Source of the DNA: Dermanyssus gallinae
Taxonomy: Eukaryota; Arthropoda; Arachnida; Mesostigmata; Dermanyssidae
Direction: 5' to 3'
NCBI GenBank assembly: GCA_003439945.1
Contig: QVRM01002200.1
Coordinates: 372,001 to 436,000, forward strand
Length of the DNA stretch: 64,000 bases
This document shows positions 36,196 to 48,291 of the stretch, piece by piece. Numbering within the stretch: the stretch's first letter is position 1; every line of letters begins with the position of its first letter. The translations under genes and the position numbers were made by a program. The notes beneath the pieces are model-generated. The model saw nothing but the letters and a program-made list of their open reading frames with translations, was not told where the DNA came from and searched no databases.

Positions 36196-37509
36196 CGAGG
36201 TGTGTTCAATCGTTATCGCGACTTTTGAATTTTCGCGGGTTACGTATATTCGGATTTCGATTTTTTGTGGCGTTATGTTGGTACTCATGTCTCTCACTTA
36301 TGCCGACAAGCTCGGCCATTTTGAATGTTCACTTAATTGTTGACAGCTGCTTTGCTTGCACGTGTTTTGGATCGTCTTCGATTTTTACCTATTCAAAAAA
36401 TGGATCAAAGAACCTGTATCAAATTTTGTGTGAAAAACGCAATTAAGTGCGCGGATGCATTCCGAATGTTGACTGTGGCATACGGAGAAGCTACCTTGGA
36501 CCGAAGCAACGTTTATCGGTGGTACAAAATGTTCTCAGAAGGCCGAGAAGATGTGAACGACGAAGAGCGTGCCGGACGCCCGAGCACTTCAACAACAGAC
36601 GAAAAAATTAATGAAGTGGAGAAAATGGTATTGGCCAATCGTCGAATCACCGTTAGAGAAGTTGCTGAGGACCTAAACATATCGATTGGCTCGTGCCATT
36701 CGATTTTTATCAATGATTTGGGCATGAGACGGGTCGCCGCGAAATTCGTACCAAAATTGCTCAATTGCGACCAAAAACAGCATCGCATGAACATTGCTAA
36801 TGAGATGTTGGACTCTGTCCGCGACGACCCAAATTTGCTCCAGAGGGTCATAACTGGTGACGAATCGTGGGTTTATGGTTATGACGTGGAAACCAAAGCT
36901 CAATCATCTCAATGGAAGCTGCCGCACGAACCAAGACCGAAAAAAGCGCGCCAAGTTCGGTCGAATGTGAAAGTTTTGCTGACAGTTTTCTTCGATTGCA
37001 GGGGCGTGGTGCATCATGAGTTCTTGCCACAGGGTAGAACGGTCAATAAGGAATATTACCTGCAAGTTATGCGCAATTTGCGCGAAGCAATCCGCCAGAA
37101 ACGCCCGGATTTGTGGAAGAACAAAAATTGGCTTTTGCACCACGATAACGCCCCTGCTCACACATCGTTGCTTGTGCGCGAGTTTTTGGCCAAAAACAAC
37201 ACACTAATGATGCCGCAGCCACCGTATTCCCCAGATCTGGCCCCCTGTGACTTTTCTTGTTCCCTAAACTGAAGAGGCCCATGAAAGGACGACGTTACGC
37301 TACGCTTGACGAGATAAAGACGGCATCGAAGGAGGAGCTGAACAAGATAAAAAAAATGGTTTTTTGAAGTGCTTCGAAGATTGGAAAAACCGTTGGCACA
37401 AGTGTATAATATCTCATGGGGATTACTTTGAAGAGGACAAAATAGATATTCATGAATAAATGAATAATTTTTGAAAAAACACAAAAGTCGCGATACGTTT
37501 TGAACACCA
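36196..37509 (+). mobile_element. mariner transposon, full length
   Basis: Terminal inverted repeats start GGTGTGTTCAATCGTTATCG (36199) and, inverted, GGTGTTCAAAACGTATCGCG (37508); both then read CGACTTTTG. TA flanks it on each side (36194-36195 and 37510-37511), the standard mariner target duplication. It contains one transposase gene (36400-37460). A partial second copy starts at 63518. Confidence 0.93.
36400..37460 (+). pseudogene. mariner transposase (DD34D), two frameshifts near the C-terminus
   Basis: Starts MDQRTCIKFCVKN (ATG at 36400; the frame is open further upstream) with the helix-turn-helix part (YRWYKMFSEGREDV, then GRPSTSTTD and VREVAEDLNISIGS). Catalytic blocks follow: VITGDESWVYGYD, WLLHHDNAPAHTSLL and PPYSPDLAPCD, which hold the three Asp of the DD34D triad, all present. 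After CDF a one-base loss near 37253 changes the frame, so FLFPKLKRP is read only in the next frame; a second shift lies in the A-run near 37345. The 936-base frame therefore ends early (37272). Family length is about 345 residues. It cleaves and joins transposon ends at TA; this copy is probably inactive. Confidence 0.93.
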
Positions 37510-37533
37510 TATGTACAAAGGTGGTTTCACTTC

Positions 37534-39165
37534 GTGCGTAACGCATTTATATTCTGTTTTTTTTTAACCTACCTAAATGGCGCTGTTGTTGAGATGAAAC
37601 CACCTGGTGGTGGTACAGAAACGCCGCCAGTTACGGTAACAACAACACCGATAAGAGAGAGAGGTGACCCACAACAGGAGGGGAAAGCAGACGACGATGG
37701 CTTTGTTGTAGTTCGGAAACGACGAGACAAGAAAACAAAGCATCGAATGCAGAGGGGCAGCGCATCAGATGGCATAGGTGGATTAAAAGTCTATGCCAGA
37801 TATGAAAAGATCTGTGCCTTGAGAGTGGCACGATTGGACCAGAAGACGTCGGCGGTCGGTCTGCAAGCGTGGCTAACTGGCAAGGGCATAACTAAAAAGG
37901 GGTTTGGAAGCTACATACACAGGGTGGCGTTCCTGTGTTCTGTGTCGTCCTGCGTGACGAAGATTACGCAAACTGTTGCAGAAATAAATTTTGGCCGAAG
38001 GGAAGCCTGTTCCGTTGCTGGGTTGGGGACGTTTATTACGAGAGATTTGTTAAGGAGAATTGTATTACGCCCTGGCGTTTCAAGTTCCGTACGCAACTGA
38101 CTAGTTCTAAACCTGCAAGCGTACTTCTGCGAAATTGTAAATGCAGTAATGGATCTTGTACGTGATGACATGCTTAAGTTAGTTGACATTGCACCCCTCA
38201 CGGAGATATTTCAGTAGAACGAACTGCATATGCGGGTGTTTTATCAGCTGGCTGTCTTACCTGCGGGAGGTGGGGGAAGACCTGTGGGTAAATTATCTAT
38301 AATATCTACCTACATTAACGCCTACCACCAATGCAATGCGTCAAAAAAGATGAATACTGTGTGGTGCCCTCCGCCGAAAGAGTGACCGCCGCTGTATTCC
38401 TATTTGATGCCGCGTAGGTTGCGAAGGCTAAGCTTTGAACTTTCAGAGTTGAACCTGACAACGCCAAATATCCTCAGCGGTGATTTCAATGCCAGAATCG
38501 GTTGTAGAGACAACCATAATAAAGACGAAGCGTTGCTTCAGTTGATGGAAAATGTTGGTCTAAGATGTGCAAATGCGCGTAAAGATTACTTATACTTAAG
38601 TCACAATAGAAGCGGCTTCGTCGATCTCCGGTTACACAACCATGTCATCCGTGAATTTAAATGCTTCGGCGTTCTTAATGAGACGGTCCGAAAACACCAA
38701 CGAGGGCTGGCCGTTGTCGATTTTCTCGATATTTGACAAGACCGACACAACAGACCGCACTGGTCTACAATGAGACGGTATGATTTATCTCTTTTGGACA
38801 GTGTGGTAGGCGGTCATGAGGTAAGCCTTGACATCAATACCGCCTGTGACCTGCCGGATAGAACAATAAGAAAATCAGCGAAGTGGAAAAGGCTTTGGCA
38901 GAAGAGATCACGTCCGTCGTACTCATGAGCCTGCTACCTCGCCCGCGGTGAAGTGCTCGGACTCTTGCGTCAAGCACCGTCATAGCTGCAAGCCAGGTGG
39001 AACTACTTTGAGCATAGAAAGGCCTACATAAAACACTGCTATGATTATAAAAGGAAAGACGAGAGGCGGGAGGAGCGACGACTGCTTGAAAGAGCAGAAC
39101 GAGAGCCCTCGGCTTATATCGAACGACCTTGTAGACCGGCGGACCCGCTCAGTGACAAAAAGGTA
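37534..39165 (+). pseudogene. LINE family 1, 5' part: ORF1 and endonuclease
   Basis: ORF1 (37594-38100) has a Pro/Thr-rich start, a basic stretch (VVVRKRRDKKTKHRMQRG), VARLDQKTSAVGLQAWL and, after a frameshift, FCVVLRDEDYANC with KFWPKGSLFRCW, the C-terminal ORF1 motif ending in FWP-G-V-R-x-W. Endonuclease follows: VMDLVRDDMLKLVDIAPLTE (38150) matches the start of the 12.76-kb copy, then NILSGDFNARIG (38470) with the catalytic GDFN box and VVDFLDI. The family 1 copies elsewhere lack this half. It ends at about 39165, where family 3 begins. Confidence 0.7.
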
Positions 39166-40625
39166 AGGCCTTGAATTTATCAGACCAAAGTTTCGTCAAA
39201 ATTTACTTTCTCAAGCAATGGTTAGAGCCGCGGAGGATTTGGCCGATGCACTTGACAAACTCATCGAAAGTTCACTTCTGGGGGAGCCGCCAACGAATAG
39301 AAACACCCGCCATATCGCATGCTCATCTACACTCCTTAGGATAGCAGTGAAGATGGTCTGTTGAAGGAAATACGTCGCAAATTAGTAAAGCAATAGGTGA
39401 ACGCCAGCTCGACTTTGCTACTAGAAGTGGCGATCTATGCTGCACGAGCCTATCTTCAACCAAGGTCAGAAAACATAGTCATGATTAAGCTAGATCTGTA
39501 AATGTTTTCAACAGCGTGTGACGTGACCACTTTCTCAGGGTTGTTGTCTTGCCTGACGTGTACCATTACATTATGCGAGCATACAGAAATTCAACTCAAG
39601 TGCTGTTGATGGACCACGTTATGCCTTGACAGTCAGGCCTGCAGCGGAGCGACCCATTAGGTCAGCCACTGTTTTGTCTTAACAACAAGGAGCTGATAAA
39701 CTTTCTTGAGTTCCCGTTTAAGATAAGGTACTTGCATGATGGCGTGTTAGCTGGTGACCCCGTAAAGGTAGCTCGCAATATTTAGAAGATACTGGAGTTT
39801 GCAACGAAGAGCGGGTTATGCATCAACCCACAAAAGTGCGAGCTGTTTGTGTCAGGAATATTAATAACCGACTTCCAGGGCAGAGTGATAACCGACCTTC
39901 TTCCAGTTTGTATCAGGATAAATGAGCCCAACCTCAGCTTACTAGGCGTGCCTTTTCTTGATGACAGAAAAATGCTCAGTTATATGGTTAGCTGGAAATG
40001 GTCTTCAAGTCGTTTGGGTCTCTTGAGTGCATACATTTTTAGATTCTGCTTTTTGACAGCATAAGTAAATCACCTGGACATTCCAGACGCTGTCTTGGTC
40101 TCAGATGGGTATACGGCTAGCCAGTCTTGTTAAATCAGCAGAAGACGAGGTGGACAAAGCATGCCTCTTTGTCGGCAGGATCTGCGTAGGTTGTCTCCGC
40201 TTTAGGATCCAAACTAGTCAAGGAACGTGAGTGCAGCTGTGGCGCGAACGTCTTACCACTAGGTCACCATAGCTTATCGTGCATCTGCAGCTTAGGCCGT
40301 AGGACGAGGGAGGCAATGCTCTGAATAATGGCCTGGCCCTGCTCTAATGTCTTTTGGCTACCTCTGTGTTCTCAAACCTGCAGGTTCGTATACAGACGAC
40401 TTCCGCCGACCTGACCTGGAATGGACCTCACAGCCCTTGAGAGTGAGAGGACACTTGTCTGGGACGCTACCGTAACAGGCTTGTCTGTTACACCTTCATG
40501 TCCAATCACGCCGCTGCCCAGGCTAGTTATGCTGTTTCGCGGGCGGAGAAAATCAAGTGTCGAAGGTATGCATTTATCGGAGACCCTATGGATTTTCGGC
40601 CTTTTGCCTTTTAGATATTAGGGAG
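39165..40625 (+). pseudogene. LINE family 3 remnant fused behind family 1
   Basis: FIRPKFRQNLLSQAMVRAAE then DLADALDKLIESSLL is the region before the KKDG block, followed by TRHIACSSTLLRIAVKM. Later fragments include QACSGA and VSHCFVL (RT motif B area, broken), AGYASTHKSAS, CSCGANVLPLGHHSLSC-like Cys/His residues (40220-40290) and, at 40430-40480, ERTLVWDATVT. Heavily mutated; no open RT frame. Confidence 0.65.
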
Positions 40626-40629
40626 CCTA

Positions 40630-43600
40630 GGTAAAATTTACTGAGGGAGTTGTTGCTAAGGTATGCAAGTATCTCAGCTTAGCTACAAAAAATCCACGCA
40701 CTGGTGAATTTTTCTAGCAAAGGCTGTCATTGTATATACAACCTGGTAACACCACGGTGGTGCATGACACATTATCCAGGTGGTCGACATCAGGTACGGA
40801 CGTGGTGGGGCTGATGTAATTTGTCGTCATTTTCACTAGGGGGCAATTGTATACAACCCATTATGAATTAAACATCAGTGTTTCTCCATAATAGGCTGTC
40901 GTGGAATATGGTAATAGGTTTTATTATAGTTTATAAGCCATCATGCTGCAATTGAAGCGACCGTCAGCAATCCTTAAACTGAGCGTTTGAAGCATAAAAT
41001 GTAAAACAAGCTGATAACCCTAGAAAACAAACTACAATATGACGTGCACAAAATAAGAGGGCAGGGAGCCTTATACAATTATATTATAAAGAAAGACGGA
41101 GCTAAATAAAAACGCCACGGGAATACGTTTGCGAAGACGAGCACTTGGAGAAGCAAGCTGCAGTGTCTCAAAGAACTGTAAGCTACGTAGAAAAACGCCC
41201 CATCATAGAATGGCCCTGCAAGTGCTCAGCCCGATCTGATGAAACCATTTATATGTACGTATAATATATCATGTTTCTACTAATTAATTTAGGAAAACAC
41301 ATTTTAAAAAGAAAACACATTAATTTACTAAACACACATTTTTGTGTGTTTATTCCTCTCTAGAGGAGTCAGTTACAAACACCAGGTAATAGATAGCAAC
41401 TACTACTTAACACTACTACAAAAAAGTTAAACACGGGATCACTGGCTCGGCACGATAAATAACGGCACGAAATAACTTGACCATAGCATATTGAACAAGT
41501 GCGTGATTTTCTACCTTTAATGATCGTTCACTTTTGCAAAGGATGTGAAAAGAAGGAGAACGTTAGCGATGAGTGGCGTGCGCTCGGCTACATTGGCTGC
41601 TGATACTACGGGCGCTGTAGAATTCGCGTACCCGGTATAAATCAAGTTCCAAAAAACTGTCGTTGCCCACGATTTGCCGAAAACATTTAGTGATCTATCT
41701 TATTTGGTGACTAAATCAGAAGACTAGTTTAGACTTTTCCATTTGGAGCCGATGCAATGTTAGACGACATACAGGAACGGGATATGCGCAATGTGCTTAA
41801 AGTGCTTCTTCTTTAGAAAAATATCTTAACGAACGAAGCATCATCATTTGCAGAATCCTAAACGAATTGCGCTGCTCCGTCGACATATTTTCTACGAGGC
41901 AAACTTTACGGCATTACGGAAGAAGGACGACTCGGTCATACTTATTGATTGTGGTCTGACCCTATCAGTTGACTTAAAGCAGCTTTTCTGGTAGCACTTA
42001 GTTTGAACGTGACGATGTTCTATACTGTGGCATTTTTTACTTGTGTCACGGCTCAGTTGCGCAAAGAAAGATAAAAGAGAGCACTTAGCAGAAAACGACG
42101 TAAGTTGCAAAGCCGTATCAAATCCAGTATGTCACTATAGAGACAGCGCTGGACAAGGGCTATATAGGAGACTACAATAGAATAACAGGAGAGTACGTTT
42201 CCTAGACAGACTATAACAGATCTTTAACTAGGTGCACGCAGTAGGAAGACCCGGTGAGTGTTGTGAAGCTATATCTACAAAAGATGCCCCCCAAAAGCAG
42301 AATAACGCGATTCGCACAATCATGGAAGTACTCACCGGGATTATGGGAGTGGCCTAAGGTCTACAAATTTAATTTACACGGATCCTTTCGACAATGCGTG
42401 AAGCTTTGTACATATATAGGTTGCCAAGTTAATATGAAAAGTAACGGAGAACAGATCAAACATGCCAATTGAGAACAAATCTAGTGCATTACATACAGTA
42501 GGTATTTTATATGTCGATGATTCTTGAATGTATCTGTGTAAAACCGCACATGGACTTCAGTCCAATTAAATAACTAAGTCAAAAACATCTAAAATTTATA
42601 ATAATTTATAATAATTATAATTATAAAAATATTATAAGAAGTTATAATTATAATAATATTATAATAGTTTATAATTATAATATATATAATAATTTATAAT
42701 AATTATAAACGCACTCATTAAAAAAATATTAAAGAAAAACTTCGTAGCCCCCTCAGTTATAAATATGATGGGTGATATTTTTAAGACTCAAATCTCCTTA
42801 AAATACGCAAGCGAAAGGTATTTTAGCCCCAAAACCAACGTTTCCTTCGTTTCGAACCATTAGGTCGTTTTAAATAAATAGGTGATATCATAGTAACGAG
42901 TTTGAAATGGTCTATATGATTACAAAGATTTTTGGGCAAAAAGTCAAAGTAGTTTGCCTTAAGTCCCGTAAGGCAAACTAATCTTAAGAAAGCGCATATA
43001 TCGAGAAGTTCATTTTTTTTTTTCAATGCCATTATGCTCTCTTTTATAAACAAGAAACGCGCCTACTCAGAGTAGAAGACAAAATCTGCTAGAATACAGT
43101 CCAGCACGTGCTCATTGTCGAAGCTATAGCAGACACTGCTACATTCGATAAGAAACTGGATATGAAGATCTCGGCCGTGTCAAGGGAAGAGATAATATTT
43201 AGAGCAAAAGCAAAGAGCAAAGTTGAAGCTCAATGCGAAAACGCAGTAATTGTAGTGCGTTCGCTTCCGTTAAAAATTGCGTTTTATGACGCTGCGACCT
43301 TAAATCATAATGCGTAATACATTTATGAAAGGTATCTACATTCGAGTTCACAATTTGTATACGCACAGTGATCTAACTTTTACCGGCTATGGTTTGGTGT
43401 ATGCGTTTTGGGACGCGAAAGGTTTGCGGGTCTTCAAGAAAAGTAACAAGATATTGCAGTACTGATATGCATAGAAAAAATGCTATGGGAAATGCCGTTT
43501 ATATGCCAATTAGTTTCTTAAAAGAAGTTAATTTTCAGTTATGCGTAACATCCACTTGCGCAGTGAGTAAAAAAATAAAGTGAATAAAATACACGTTCTT

Positions 43601-43630
43601 TGTTTTGAATTCCGTTTAGTGGACACTTTC
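40630..43630. other. AT-rich intron sequence without recognisable features
   Basis: Short frames only. 42590-42715 is an AT-only-like stretch of TTATAATAATTATAA units that could fold back on itself. I see no repeat family, exon or transposon ends here. Confidence 0.45.
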
Positions 43631-43640
43631 ACCCCGACAA

Positions 43641-43995
43641 ATGGGCAGATACTCAATACTCGTGCAGATACCGAATCGCCATGTGATCGTGCGTTTTTCG
43701 GTACACGGCTACCACCACTACCTATGCAGTGCGGAAGGCTTTCACGACCTCGATGTTGATGTAGATGTAAATATTGTCATACCGAATGCTCTAGATATCA
43801 CGGTCTTGTTTGTAGTAAAATTGGGTCTCTAAATCAGTTGGCCCGTTTAATGTCATCATAACTTTGTATATTGTATATGTTTATATTCTATATTTTATAC
43901 AATTCTTGTAACTGCATTTGTGAGCTCCTGACGCCAAGCCAAATCTTTGAACTTAGGTATTATCGACACTAAATGTGTGAATAAATGGAATTTGT
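43641..43995 (+). pseudogene. LINE 3' end fragment of the family 1/2 group
   Basis: A frame reads NRHVIVRFSVHGYHHYLCS then EGFHDLDVD, the C-terminal HGYHH domain seen in families 1 and 2, with the following Cys pairs replaced. A 3' tail ending GTGTGAATAAATGG follows at about 43970. The palindromic tail hairpin is not evident. Confidence 0.6.
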
Positions 43996-44149
43996 GAAAT
44001 GGGCAGATAGGAGCCAATTTGACTTGGACAAAACTAGGCTCGTTCGAAGACGCAAGCTAAAGCAACCGTACATTTAATATTAACGATGCAGATCATGAAG
44101 TGACTCGGTAGGCAATGAGAGATAGGCAAATAATAAAAGTGATACTTAC

Positions 44150-44308
44150 GACGCCAAGGTATGGGCCATACTCATTTTCGCGCCTAAGGCCTTTTGATGT
44201 GATGTACTTAAAGCTCGCTGTGTAATCGCCGTTATAGCAGCCTATACCTCCATACGGCCATGCACAATCGATCAGCTCCTGTACCGCGAAGTGCTGTTTT
44301 ACTTTATG
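44150..44308 (-). CDS. Exon c: papain-domain segment with LIDC and GC-x-NG blocks
   Basis: The exon is 53 codons, phase 0 at both ends: acceptor GGCAG, donor GTC then GTAAGT. It contains QELIDCAWPYGGIGCYNGDY, the papain block around structural Cys56 and Cys63, and ends ENEYGPYLGV. The YGPYLG ending is typical of the 26-29-p group. The chosen acceptor gives exactly nine residues between the previous exon's end and QELIDC, the same spacing as in relatives; a second CAG 15 bases downstream would shorten it by five residues. It lies between a LINE tail (43.6 kb) and a (TA)n array (44.4 kb). Confidence 0.88.
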
Positions 44309-44396
44309 CTGCCGGTAATGTGGTTAGAGAGTTGAAGCCACAGACAACGTACACAGGGCAAAAGCGTTTTAATCATTTATTGAATAATAAAAATGT

Positions 44397-44399
<3 letters not shown>

Positions 44400-44462
<63 letters not shown>
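44400..44462. repeat. (TA)n microsatellite
   Basis: About 31 TA units. Confidence 0.98.
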
Positions 44463-44465
<3 letters not shown>

Positions 44466-44782
44466 ACGTAAAACTGTATATCATATTGCAATTGTATATA
44501 ACGTAAAACTGTATATCATATTGCAAACAATGCAACATTATTCCTCCGGGTTCCGATATGTCTACTGCTAAACCGTAATTACTTTGTAACCAAAAGTCAA
44601 ACCACCATCAATGTGGTATTAAAATGATTTCCATGAAGTATGTATTATTTAAAGTGTTAAAAGACGCTACTTTGTTATATTAATTACTAGTAATGTTTGT
44701 TTATACAAGACATTTCCGTCCTATTTCCTTAACAAAATGCTTATATTAACAAGCTTTACGTGTGTGAGTGTACTTCTCGTTT

Positions 44783-44899
44783 CTAAAAAAAAAAGTTTTC
44801 GGGCTGACCCTCAGCCAAGATTAGGTAGGGCTCGAACCCGCGCACCTATGTGTCTCCTCCGGTTGCGAGGCGCAGACTTAAGCCACCACGCCACCGGAC
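44783..44899 (-). mobile_element. tRNA-derived SINE type 2, short copy, 12-bp target duplication
   Basis: TACTTCTCGTTT at 44771-44782 and 44900-44911 frames it. On the minus strand it starts CGGTGGCGTGGTGGCTTAAG, has box B GGGTTCGAGCCC, and ends GGTCAGCCCGAAAACT and an A-run (plus strand T). It lacks the middle segment present in the 23.2-kb copy. Confidence 0.85.
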
Positions 44900-45169
44900 T
44901 ACTTCTCGTTTTTGAACACAATATATATATATATATGCATTGTTTTTATACAAACCTATGAGCATAAATACACACATATGTATATAAACTAAATTTTTAT
45001 AATCACATACGTTTTTTTTCTGCCCGACCCTTTGTTCCTTATTTAGCATATAAACTATCATGTGTTGCGCGTGGATCAGAAAGCTGGAAAATATACGCAG
45101 TTTTTTTAACTCCTAGCACACTTTGCTAAAATGTTTCACTGCATTGATTAGTCTATTTTCTCTCTGTCT

Positions 45170-46085
45170 TTGCTCTTTTTCAAAGGTGAGTGTAGTGTCA
45201 CACACACTATATATATGACACCTCAAAGGGACCCTCTCAGTTGCCTGGCCTTCTCTTTGCTCATCGCAGACCTAGCCCGCCATGTGCGGAAGGAGTTTAG
45301 ACGGAAGACGAACGCCATTAAGTTTCGCCGTGGAGGTCGATTGGCTGCAGCAGACGTAATACCCTGTTGTGGCCAACCGCTGGAGTTTGTCAACTCCTTC
45401 CCGTTTTTGGGTCTGAGACTATACTATACGGGAACGACCTTTACCCAGCACATCGGCAACAGGTGTCGGGAGGCTATTGCCTCAATTCACACAGAGGTGA
45501 GACACCTTCGACGACTGTCTCTGAGTGCCGCATTGCGTCTTTTTGAGCTTAAGAATGTGCCATTGTTGAGCTACAGTCTTAGGGTGTAGAGCCATCTTTC
45601 AGCGGCAAATTTTGTACAGCTAGAAAGATGTTTCACAATATATATGAAGCTCTTTGCTTGCCGCGGCCGGTAAGGAACCGCTTTGTGTACCTGCTAGCGG
45701 GTTGCGGACCGGCAGTGGAAACAATTAGAGTAAGGCTTAAGTCACCTATTACAAAACCACTTCAGCAATTTTTGTTAGAGTGGCAAGGAAAAGTGACCGA
45801 GGCCTTGGCTGAAGTAGCGCAGTGAGATGTGTACCTCGTCACGGGGCTTTGGGATGGACTGGCATGCATTAGCCGGCACGTGTACACATAGTACATTGTA
45901 CACGGCTATCATCACTTGGTGTGTTCGACTCAATGATTTTACTAAGTTGGCGATCAATGTCGTTGCCGGTTCTGCTCGCAGATATGCGCTAAATACCACG
46001 CAGCGAGCTGCCAGACGCATCGGCGGTCTTTGCACTTTTAGGACGGTCGCGATATACAATTTGAAGTGCTCAAATTGTATATAAT
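45170..46085 (+). pseudogene. LINE family 1 copy with the YADD region deleted
   Basis: QRDPLSCLAFSLLIADLARH (RT motif B) runs at VRKEF directly into NAIKFRRGGRLAAADVI, which skips the YADD box present in the 9-kb copy. It continues FVNSFPFLGLRLYYTGTTF and, after frameshifts, NRFVYLLAGCGPAVE and the HGYHHLVC region near 45900. The family hairpin at the 3' end was not found. Confidence 0.78.
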
Positions 46086-46135
46086 GACCATCCTGAAATG
46101 CAAAGTTATTGCGAAATAAACAATATGTAATAATG

Positions 46136-46169
<34 letters not shown>

Positions 46170-46189
46170 CTACTAAAAGAGAGAAATAT

Positions 46190-46820
46190 TTACACTCCCG
46201 CCGCCCGCGATTTAATACGCGCGAGTCTTTGACGGGAGTGCCCGCCAGCCCGAGTAGACAGGCCAGCAGCTCCCCCACCCTCCCCCCTATCGAGGTTCGG
46301 AATGGGGATACCACACTACTCCACCGTACCGATTAGACGCGTTCACCTCGCGATTCCGCGTTACACACCAGAATATTACGCGCCCCCCCGAAGGGGAGTT
46401 TGACCCACTCCAGCGCAGGGGTTCCCCACAAATACGGGGCCAGAAGGTCCTCTCGACCGGTGGTCTGCGTTCATGTGGCCACTTCTCACTTATTTTGCCT
46501 ATTAAGCCAAGGCAGCAGGCGTCCCGGACGGTACCACCCGGTGTCACCCGGGGCATTAACCGTCCAGCCCGGGGGTCCTCGTGCAGCACGGTCCCCCCGT
46601 ATTGGCAATAGCCTTAACAGCCCTTGAATGGGCCACGACAGGATGACAATATAAATTCGTTGCCAATCTCTATCGTATGCCTTGCCCCCCGTTGGATGTT
46701 AAAACGGGGGTGTTACTATTGGGAGTTTGTACCGTCTGACTAACTTACATAGGGGCCAGTGAAGGTCCCCGCAGCGCGTGGCAGTCACGCACCAGCGGAC
46801 CAAGGCCGGTAAGAGAGTCA
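46190..46820. other. GC-rich block between two (TA)n tracts, origin unknown
   Basis: Unlike its AT-rich surroundings it is rich in C and G runs (for example CGCCCCCCCGAAGGGG) and has no convincing frame. TAAGAGAGTCATAGT occurs at its right end (46811) and again at 59836, just before LINE family 2 copy B, with TTACTCCCGCC following there and a similar TTACACTCCCGCC at 46190. It may be part of a LINE 5' leader. Confidence 0.35.
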
Positions 46821-46822
46821 TA

Positions 46823-46981
<159 letters not shown>

Positions 46982-46983
<2 letters not shown>

Positions 46984-48123
46984 GGGTCATTCATATGTAC
47001 TTATTTCGAGGTTTGGTAGAACTCGGCAAGAAAATAATTTTTCCCAATTGAAGGAGGACGCGGAAACGTCTTGTTTAGAAGAGAGAGTGAAATTTATAAA
47101 AGTACTTATTCTGTTTTTTTTCTCCTACATAGTTGTGCGAAATCTTCGTTTGCGGGAGAACCAGTCAACGCATGAAGGAACCGATTATGCCGGCGTGTTC
47201 GGAGGAAAATTCTGCACAACAGAAGACACGTTACTAGCTAGCGTAGCAAAAAGCATAAAAAAGTCATAAAATGTCGATATGTTGTTATGTTTTACGTTAA
47301 CGCGTTTTCGTGAAAAATCGTTAAATGTTTCCACTACGACCAAAAATATATGTCCAAAAGACCAGTATCGGGCAATAGCAAATTTAATACTCACCATTTT
47401 TGTACCAAAGTGATGGTGCTGCGTTACGTAGTTGTCAAGTAACTAAGCTTTTTTGATAGCCATATCAAAAGCGAAGGCATGCATACTTGCATAGGGTGTA
47501 TGAGAAAGTTAGGTACATATTCTGAGGTTTGGTAGAACTCGGCAAGAGAAGGATTTTTCTAGTGGAAGGAGGGGGCGGAAACGTCATGGCAACATTTTAC
47601 GGTTCTGAACGTGGAAACTTGCATGTAAAACATAACAACTATGACTGTCGACAAAGCTTAGTTACTTGACAACTACGTAACGCAGCACCATCACTTTTGT
47701 ACAAAAATAGTGGACATTAAATTAGCTATTGCGTAAGAGTGGTCTTTTGGACGTACAATTTTGGCCGTAATTGATTTTTTTACGATTGTTCATGAAAAAC
47801 GTTAACGTAATATATCAACTTTAATGACTTTCCATGATCTGGTTATTCGCTTTTCGCTACGCAAGCTAGTGAAGTGTCTATCGTTGTGCAGAATGTTCCT
47901 CCGAACACGCCGGTATAATCGGTTTCTTCATGCGTTGGTTCTCCCGCAAACTTAGATTTTGCACAACTATGTAGGAGAGAAAGGCAGAAAAACTACTTTT
48001 ATAAAATTCATCCTCACTTCTAAACAATACGTTTCAGCGTCCTCCCTCCATTAGGAAAAAAATATGTTCGTGCTGAGTTCTACCAAACCTTGAAATAAGT
48101 ACATAATAGTACGAATGACCCTG
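46982..48123. mobile_element. Inverted pair of MITE copies (about 1.14 kb, potential long hairpin)
   Basis: 46982-47455 matches the 4449 MITE in the same orientation; 47655-48123 is the same sequence inverted. Corresponding pieces include TAACGCAGCACCATCAC (near 47668) and its inverse GTGATGGTGCTGCGTTACG (47412). The outer ends read AGGGTCATTCATATGTACTT and, inverted at 48123, AGGGTCATTCGTAC. The centre (47456-47654) includes another partial copy of the terminal sequence (GGTTTGGTAGAACTCGGCAAG, 47526). (TA)n lies at both outer borders. Confidence 0.78.
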
Positions 48124-48150
48124 TATATATATATATATATATATATATAA
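48124..48150. repeat. (TA)n microsatellite
   Basis: Short TA run at the right border of the MITE pair, about 140 bases from exon b. Confidence 0.9.
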
Positions 48151-48291
48151 ATGCATACATACCTACATATTTCATGTCAAAAATAGGAAATTATTTACGC
48201 AGCGGTTCTGTTTTTGCTGGTCTGCCGGTATCTGGCCTTAGCAGCAGGTAGTAGTTAACCAGTTGAAATCGTTAACCAGAAATCGACGTAC

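Noticed and set aside
42590..42715. Replication origin or regulatory palindrome in the AT-rich stretch
   Set aside because: Low-complexity TTATAA units only; no defined motif.
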